A program made the translations under genes and the position numbers. From positions 1,240,001 through 1,304,000 of the forward strand of contig CM057059.1 of assembly GCA_029945375.1 (NCBI GenBank): 64,000 bases of DNA, written 5' to 3'. This DNA comes from Agaricus subrufescens. Taxonomy: Eukaryota > Basidiomycota > Agaricomycetes > Agaricales > Agaricaceae. The notes under the pieces were generated by a model that was given only the letters and a program-made list of their open reading frames with translations, did no database searches and was not told where the DNA came from. Numbering within the stretch: the first letter of the stretch is position 1; every line of letters starts with the position of its first letter. Shown one piece after another: positions 57,301 through 64,000 of this stretch.

Positions 57301-58619
57301 CTAAGCATGAGCAGCGAGAGCGCCTCCTTCACCAAATCGCAGAGATAGAGGCTGCCAAGCCACCCAGTTGCTTGGGAGAGGGCCAACGTGGTACGACAAT
57401 TCATCTACCGTTCTCTGCGTCGGAGCCTCTTGCACCAACTCAACCCAGTACCCACTATAATATGTCAAGGTCCCGATCTTTTCCCATTGTCATACCGGTA
57501 TGGCTTAGTGAGAATGCAGGTGATCCTGCCGTGTCGGTGAGTGCCCACTGCAGCCAAGGTCTAGCTTTAGTTTGCTCAACACTATACAGGATTTTCTTCC
57601 CAAGCTCAAGGCACATTTGCTTGAACGCTTAGAAGGATTGCCTCCTCGTACTCAAGAATTCACAGCTGCGGAGCAAAACACTCTTCAGTTTGCTGGTAAT
57701 CGAATTTTTCGCCACAAATACCTTCGCATCAGCTATACATCATATGATATGCAGCGTTGCCAAGATTCTATCAACCCGCGCACACACCCAGATATTCTTA
57801 TCCTTGCAGACAATTCCGATCAGTCTGGTAGTGGGTCTGATCAAGCAACAACTATGAAACACCCATATTTGTATGCCCGAGTCCTTGGTATTTTTCATGC
57901 CAGCATTCATTGGCATAGGCAAGTAAATGCTCGCAAAGATGTTCAGACTTGCGAGATGGATTTTCTTTGGATTCGCTGGTTTGTTATTGATTCGCATCAT
58001 CCATGCTCAATAGGAGCAAGGCGACTTCCTCGGCTAGAGTTTGCTACTGACTCAGCATTTGATTTCATTGATCCAAAAGATGTTCTGCGGGGAAGCCACC
58101 TCATCCCATCGTTTTCTCATGGGCGCACTGATGAGTTTGGATGTTCAATTATTTATACAAATCCAGCAGTACCAACAGACTGGAAATTCTACTACGCTAA
58201 CATGTAAGTGAATATTATTTAATAATGATAAGTTTACATTTACTTATACTATCAGTTTTGTTGATCGGGACATGTATATGCGCTATCAAGGAGGTGGTAT
58301 TGGACATGGTGACCTTGGACCACCACTTGATCAAACATCCTTCTTGTCCTTATCACAAGAACATTCTGGGCAAGAAAATATCAGTATAGTAGGTGTGACA
58401 ATCGACCAAGGTGGAGCGTGCACAAATGATACCGAAGAGGACGGCACTGACACAAACCCCAACTTTGATGGGAGTGATAGTGAAGACGCTAATTTTGATG
58501 AAAGCAATCCTGATGAGTGGGCTCTTAATGATGGAATAGGCATGGATGAACTATACGAGGATGGAGAAGGGCAGTGGAACGACAGCTCCCCAGAAGCTGA
58601 TGGATATGGGTCTTTTTAA
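54391..58619 (+). pseudogene. Plavaka transposase, disabled by TGA stops
   Basis: The ATG at 54391 opens CVCGNSFANRNGLSNHKRAC, a C2H2-like finger usual at the start of Plavaka transposases; exon 1 ends at 54654 and exon 2 starts at 54706. Diagnostic stretches follow: RHGRQIRLPRRFQDMLPS, LESGWKVGSVKLSVPITGKV, AAFMFWSDSTHLANFGSTSL, WPIYCYFGNQSKYARTKPTS, FTYSADYPEKALLATVRFLG, CPCPRC, HCMLVPDLLHEFELGTWKAT, LPAYHDEIILDLLFIHAKWH and FKPFNLLTYKLHSLGDYAAN. The C-terminus is acidic. In-frame TGA codons stand at 55105, 56019, 56232 and 56707; several replace an arginine expected from relatives (for example LAA/DFEDLLQ). Splicing is otherwise consistent. It would act in cut-and-paste transposition if intact. 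Confidence 0.85.
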
Positions 58620-58639
58620 ATACAAGCGAAACAGCCAAC

Positions 58640-58990
58640 TGCAATATTTAATAAATAAATTAAACCTTAGCTTAACTTTTTCAACATTTTCAAGGTTAGA
58701 AAACCTTAGCGCATTATTAGAAACATTTGTAGAGCTAGCAAACCTTGGCTACTCATCAAAACATTTTTTAACTTAGCATTCTGAAAAATCCTACTCAATC
58801 GCGAAAGGTGTCTGCTATTCTTGCGCTTACCTTCTAATAATTTAGAAATACTAAGTTAACCTTGGAAACTTATGGCTGACCATTGATATAATGAAATATG
58901 TTTTTTTGAGTTAGCATCCTGAACACAATACTTGTTTAATTACTGAAAGGCATTGGGAATCCTTAGCTCCACGTCTCAAAGTTGAAAAGA
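58640..58990 (+). repeat. Right subterminal repeats
   Basis: AACCTTAGC/AACCTTGGC is repeated at about 58662, 58702 and 58740, and TTAACTTAGCATTCTGAA (near 58770) recurs as GAGTTAGCATCCTGAA (near 58908), spaced about 137 bp. The array sits between the transposase stop and the host acceptor and part of it is inversely similar to the left end. Confidence 0.45.
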
Positions 58991-59295
58991 ACATGAGCTC
59001 AACCTTGAGGACATAGTATATTTTGTGCTTTAAACACAATGATATTCTTGGCCTAGCATTTTTCCAATAAAACTTCTCAGTTCAGTGAAGGCACAGGAAA
59101 TCCTTGAGCATGAAATCGGGAGAATCAAAGGGAAATGGAATGTTAAATGAATATTTCAGTTGGCTTTCAAACTATCCAAAATTATTTAATTAAATTAGAA
59201 TGACCACATGGTTCGGACCATTTTGCTGATGATAAACCAAAAGGTGAATTTAGTTCCCATACGATATAGTAAACGTTGAACTTCTTCAATCACAG

Positions 59296-61189
59296 TCTTT
59301 GTATGGGGGTAAGGTCCACATTTTCCTCGTAGCATCTTATGAAGCCAACAATTTTATAGAGAGGGTGAAAATTGTCGGTTGGGATTGAAGCATTACCCTC
59401 TGGGATCCATGTCTGCTGGTGTCCCTTTCCCCGTTCAGCTTGACATTCCTGGAGCCAACATCATCAAACTCATCGCGGGTGGCATGTAAGTAGTTTTTTC
59501 CCCTTAAATATTACTATATTGACGTTGTATCCGGAGGTCCTTTCATGCCCTTGACACACAGGGCAATGTGTACGTGTGGGGTGTGTATAAAGTTCCTTTT
59601 TTTTTTAGGTTCAGCCACTCATAGAGAAAACAACAGGGACCCTCGATGGGACATCGTATGGTCTTCATCGGGAGGGTTATTCCGTCAAGGGCAAGCCTGC
59701 AAGAGGACCGCTAAAACTAGAGATGCCGCACCCTATCAGAAGCATAAGGCATGTAAAGCATTTACTTGACATGTTCGTTAGAATTCTTACCAGCGCTGCA
59801 GCTGTGGGCGCCTGCATTCCTGCTCCTTAGACGTCAAGGGCAGAATCTGGAACTTTGTGAACTGGGGAAGACCATTTACACTCTCCTCTCACCTTTTCTC
59901 GCAGCCTGATTCGCAGCCCATCCAAATTGAATGCGGATGGTCATTTTCATCTGCTCTTCTGAAAAAAGGTGAAGTTCTGGTGTGGTGGCCCACAGTGGGA
60001 GTGCTTGGGGAAAAGATTGACGCGGCATTCCGAAGTATGGACGAATCAGGTATCGGGCAAGCCGAGCGGAGGGATAATACTATACCATGCCACACTTTGT
60101 CTGTCGCTGTCGATCCCGTCCTTCTACCTTCGCTGCCACCTTTGCCTGACATCGCAGATATCGGCAAGGATTTTTGGGAGAATCCACCGCGGTTGATTGA
60201 AATCGCAGGCATGGACAGCACTATAATAGGGCTGACCGACTATGGGCATGTCCTCAGGTTTCGAGGGCTTGACCACGAGGGAGCTGTCGGCACCCTGGGT
60301 TGGCAATATGTATGTTCACAGATTGGTCTCCCAACATCTCTGATATTTGTCATAGCTCCCAGAATTCAGCGAATTAACTCGGATTCGTCAGCTGCCTGAG
60401 TTCTCAGACGGAAAACTGAAATTACCAGAAGACATGAAGATCACCCACGTCAGTATTCGCACTAAATAATTTACTGAATTCCTTGACTTAACTCCGCATT
60501 CCAGATCTCCGCCCATTTCATGAATTTCTCTGCCTTCTCGACTGGCTCACGTTCTATAGTCCTCCAAGGAGGGATTGACACAGATCCCGATTCCAAGCCT
60601 AAGATAGTTCCTGAGCTCCAGAACCGAGGCATTATTTCTGTCGACTTTGGTGATTACCATAATGCCGCTCTATCAGCAGACGGGAAATTATACACTTGGG
60701 GTTCATACTCGAAGGGAGCACTAGGGTTGGGAGATCCGTCTACATTGCCACCAGGCACACCTGGCGGATTTGCTAATCAAGCTCAGCTTAACTTAAGCAG
60801 AGGAACTCCACCAAGGGTCACTGTCCCAACAGAGGTGAGGTTTGATCATGGGCGGAAGAAGCCCAAAGATAGGTTTTGTTTTTCCGTCACTGCAGCCGGT
60901 TGGCATACGGGGGCTTTAGTCGTCGATCTTGAGGTATGTCAACTCAATATTTTAATAAAACAGTCACTAGAACCTTTCCGTCTAGCCTGACGAAAATGAG
61001 GAAGACGACAAGGTTCAGTTCCGGCCTGATCAACAGCAATCGGAAGATCCCAGTTATTGGTCTAGTCCACCCCTCATACCTCAGATCCCGCCTCGAGGTC
61101 GAGGCATGCCCTTTATCCATCGCATTGGATTTCCTGGGCGTGGTATATATCGAGGGCAGTCAAATAGAGGTGGGCCTCCGGCCTCATGA
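59296..61189 (+). CDS. F-box/RCC1 protein (SAF1-like), 3' exons
   Basis: Exons 59296-59308, 59360-59485, 59537-59580, 59637-59748, 59802-60309, 60356-60448, 60505-60933 and 60986-61189 continue the F-box gene begun at 43043. RCC1-type blades are visible: VFVWGEGENCRLGLK, then across introns GGMSFHALDTQGNVYVWGT, LDGTSYGLHREGYS, RSISCGRLHSCSLDVKGRIW, VECGW-like IECGWSFSSALLKKGEVLVW, and DYHNAALSADGKLYTWGSYS. The last exon is disordered and Gly/Arg-rich. Fungal SAF1 is an SCF substrate adaptor acting in ubiquitination. The intron 59749-59801 uses a GC donor (GCATGT). Its relation to the 5' exons is shown by exact phase and family order. Confidence 0.85.
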
Positions 61190-61285
61190 AGTAGAAAGAT
61201 CTAGTGTATACTTTCTGATGGATATGACAAAGGGCAATGAGATGTTATTACTAAAGAGAACCTATATCTGCGATACATCACCGTC

Positions 61286-64000
61286 TCATGAAACCTTCGC
61301 TGCATTTTTCTTCTGTTCCTTCAGCATTGCGATACGCTATGGTCATCAAGTCAATATCGAGTTGGTGTTCAACGCAGAAATATCTACCTGCTTCCGCTCT
61401 TCCTTCCGTCGGGCCATTTCTGCAGCTTTTTCTTCTTTCGTCATGGACACTATAGGTGATTGAGCTGACTTTGGTTTAGGTGAAGCTGGTACCCCTTGGT
61501 CCCAGTCATCATTTTCGTTCCAATCACCTGGCACAGGTGTGGGAGGTGAATGTATGGGTGTTGAGCGGCGGGCTGACATTGCGGGAGATACAGCTCTTTT
61601 CACGGGCGTTCTCGATGCAGAAGATGGCGATAAGGTACTATTCATTGTTTGAGCCCTTGACCCATTCGATGGGCTATTGTTTGCTGTCAGCTTCGTTGAG
61701 TAAGGCTGAGCTACAGGTGGAGGACTTGGAGCTGTTTCAAATGCGCCTAAAACCAAAAAAGTGGCGATTATGGTCTAGAAGCAGCATAAACAACTCGAAC
61801 TCGGTACTCACTCCAATCATCTTGATCGGCATTGACATCCATAAGGTCATCATTACCCCAAGGATTTTCGCTGCCCGCCATGATATCGTCCTCTAGTTCC
61901 TTAGCAAAGTCGGCGATAGCGTTTGCATTTGCTACTTTCTTCGAACTACCACCTAGCTGTAGGCCTTTGCCTCTACCTCTACCGGAAGCCAGTGTATTCG
62001 TAGTCCGTTCCTCAAGGGTTGCCTGTGTCGAGGTTGTGGTTGCTGCCTCACCAGCATGGTTGGAGAAGCCACCTGGCATATTGGTATTCGAGAGTTGATC
62101 CATTCCTGCGTTAGCTCCAGCAGTCATAGAAGTTTGGAGATCGGAGGGAGCCAACTAAAACTCGTGAAGTTGAAGAGTACACCGAAGAAATTTGTCACAT
62201 ACTCGTTTACCAAGAGACGATATAGCCCATCCGGCGAGCGTGCCTGCAGCTCCGGTTGCACTGTTTACAAGACCACTTGGAATAGGGAATGCACCGTTCA
62301 CTTGTTCGTTCGCGGGAGCCGCAGGGTCTGTTGAAATGGTTGTTGGCTGCAGGTGATACGTCAGACGTGCTTATGTATTTCAGGTGATTGAGTAGGCACC
62401 ATAGTTTTGGCATATTCCTCTAATTTCTTCACATATAATTCAACTGCCTTGAATGCCTGATCCCTTACTAGCCTATGATTGTGATTATTTTAGAGAAAAA
62501 TACGGAGCAGGCAATCAAAAGCTCACTTCTCTTTATCAATTAGGGTGAATGTGACGTTCGGAAGAACCTTCGTAGCGATGTCCTCCGCTTCAAAGCAGTC
62601 AATAGTCGCCATGAATGCCATGAGTCCAGCCACACGCGCATGAACGAATGAGTCCTTTAAAGCACGTGTAAATGCGGGAACGAGGACTTTGCGTTTGGTA
62701 TTATAACCGAGGGTAGGTCCAAGTCGTCCAATGAGTATACAAGTGTTCGTCCGGATGGACGGTTCGGGATCCATTTGCATCTTGGCGAGCAGACGGAGGA
62801 GGTCATTGTTCAAAATCCTGTCCGTGAACTATGGAAGGATGTGATTAACGACAATTGACATGGACGTTGGTTTTTTACCTTGGGGGCAAGAAGGTCAATG
62901 GATTTGGTAGTTGCTTCTCGAATGACGGCGACGGTGTCAGAAAACCCGGTTTGCTGTTGAGAGTGTAGAAAAGCTAGATTACGACACTTTGTAGACTTAC
63001 GAGGTGGGGAAAAATCTTTTCTGAAACCGTCTTTTTGTCTAGCTTATCAGCATACTCGGGGAGGTGATCAAGCAAAGCCATTCGGGTTCCTCTGTCTGGG
63101 CTGGCATATAGTTTGATTAATGGAGCAATCACAGCCTTAGGGTAGTCATCTGGGGACAGATTCTTGCCAAACTGAATGACGAGGGGCAGCATTGTTGCAG
63201 CGCTTGCGCCTCCGAATTCAAGGGCGGAAACAAGGGAAGGTAACACTTTATGTGTAGTAAATTCCGATGGAAAGGATGATGCCGACTCTTTGAGATTTCT
63301 GTGAATGGTTGATAAGTATAATTTTGAGGTGCGAGACCAAAAAATATTCACTTGAGAAGAGAATTTTTCTCTACTTCATTTGCGATTGGGAAACTTTCCA
63401 GTCCCGAGCAGACTTTGACCAACTTATTTGCTGCAAAAAAACCTGTATCCACCATGCCCAAATCAAGAAACCCTTTGGAACTGAGTCGGTTCTTGGGATT
63501 GGGGTTGAGAAGCTTCTTGTACGCATTGAACACAGAGGCGGGTATTGAGCCACGCGAGGCAGCGGTTGGCGGGGGGTGAGGTGGCTGGCAGGTTTCTGGC
63601 GCGGGTTGGTTGGGGTTGAATACAGAATGTAACAATAGGCCGAGGGCGTAAGCGTCTGGGGCTACGGAATTAAGTCTGGATAAAATATGTGTGAGTGTTA
63701 ATCTCCAAAGCTTTCAAGCTCACTGTTTAACAGATGACCAACCATCCTTCTTCACTTCCGGAGAAGCCCAAGCAAACGATGACGGAAAAGCACCACCGAG
63801 AGTCTAATAATGAAGGGAAGTGGTCCGAACTGAATCAGTACTGCATCGAGCAGACGAGAAGATTCTACCTACATATAGAATGGCAGCGTCATCCTTGATG
63901 TTACTAAGGAGTTCAAATCCTCCTAGTTTCCATTCACCGGAAGGAGAGATAAAAATCGACTGTACACATATCCTCCCATGGGTAGATGTACAGGAATCGT
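61286..64000 (-). CDS. CEX1/SCYL1-like pseudokinase with HEAT repeats (5' end beyond window)
   Basis: The stop is at 61286-61288. The last exons are 61286-61336, 61388-61746 and 61812-62156, with more up to the right edge. From the N-terminal side: kinase-like pieces SIFISPSGEWKLGGFELLSN and SFAWASPEVKKDGW, then LNSVAPDAYALGLLLHSVFN. HEAT repeats follow: VLPSLVSALEFGGASAATML, IAPLIKLYASPDRGTRMALL, KMQMDPEPSIRTNTCILIGR, VLVPAFTRALKDSFVHARVA. The tail has MTKEEKAAEMARRKEERKQR, typical of the family. Yeast Cex1 and human SCYL1 take part in tRNA export and COPI-linked Golgi traffic. The kinase fold lacks catalytic residues in this family. It converges on the SAF1-like gene, with 96 bp between the stops. 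Confidence 0.9.

Larger units (their letters stand above)
43361..59295. mobile_element. Composite Plavaka-type DNA transposon insertion inside an intron
   Basis: The interval lies between a GTACGC donor and a CACAG acceptor of one host gene, whose other introns are about 50 bp. It contains a Plavaka transposase, AT-rich subterminal repeats at both ends, a DUF6698 gene, a probable TET/JBP-type oxygenase and a GC-rich block of truncated host genes. Inverted similarity between the ends is modest: 43668-43687 matches the reverse complement of 58967-58986 at 16 of 20 positions, and 43488-43499 (catcagcaaatg) pairs with 59219-59231. I could not fix the exact ends or a target-site duplication. Nested insertion of two elements is possible. 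Confidence 0.7.

Noticed and set aside
43361..59295. Interpretation as a Starship-type giant element
   Set aside because: No DUF3435/tyrosine recombinase captain is present, and the transposase is of Plavaka type. Starships are known from ascomycetes.
1..64000. tRNA, rRNA and CRISPR features
   Set aside because: I looked for T-loop motifs, rRNA-like conserved blocks and regularly spaced direct repeats and saw none. A covariance-model scan would be needed to exclude a tRNA fully.

Overview
The window is nuclear DNA from a filamentous basidiomycete, most likely an Agaricomycete. Genes are dense, carry many introns of about 45-70 bp with GT-AG borders, and use both strands. The recognisable families fit a fungus: DASH subunit DAD2, MED12 and MED31, a fungal CYP, Zn2Cys6 factors, a CSC1 channel. 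A Plavaka transposase and a DUF6698 protein are typical of mushroom-forming fungi. Exon borders were derived by eye from splice signals, reading-frame continuity and family alignment; where join coordinates are given, the phases close exactly.

Layout. 1-495: 3' end of an HDHD5/CECR5-like HAD hydrolase. 642-3507: transcription factor with C2H2 and Zn2Cys6 fingers. 3703-4934: DUF218 membrane protein. 5067-10740: gene-poor, with unresolved exon-like pieces. 10747-12178: shortened Zn2Cys6 factor. 12727-14506: SLC35C2-like transporter. 14962-15569: MED31, sharing a 159-bp divergent promoter with UCH37 (15729-16927). 19132-22348: WW-MyTH4-RhoGAP protein. 22545-23678: Mtf2-like mitochondrial protein. 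24001-26606: cytochrome P450. 27379-27679: DMAC1-like protein, tail to tail with mitochondrial enoyl-CoA hydratase (27732-28892). 29016-30369: two tandem YCII-domain paralogues. 30829-31939: RING E3. 32109-37972: MED12, divergent from DAD2 (38093-38532). 38604-42521: CSC1/OSCA channel. 61286-64000: CEX1/SCYL1-like pseudokinase, running off the right edge.

The most interesting part is 43043-61189. An F-box/RCC1 gene resembling SCF-associated factor 1 starts at 43043 and finishes at 61189, but one of its introns has grown to 15.9 kb (43361-59295). That interval holds a decayed Plavaka transposase (+), a DUF6698 gene (-), a probable 2-oxoglutarate/Fe(II) oxygenase of the TET/JBP type (-), a small two-exon gene (+), and a GC-rich patchwork of truncated host genes: 5-oxoprolinase, an aminoglycoside-phosphotransferase-fold kinase, an unrecognised conserved gene, NAE1/ULA1 (NEDD8 E1 subunit) and UBR7. 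I read it as a composite DNA transposon that captured host gene pieces and landed in an intron. Most of the captured reading frames are broken by frameshifts or stops. All four premature stops in the transposase are TGA, as expected from C-to-T decay at CGA codons.

No rRNA, tRNA or CRISPR array was recognised. Coordinates inside 5067-8110 and 48409-54390 are the least certain.
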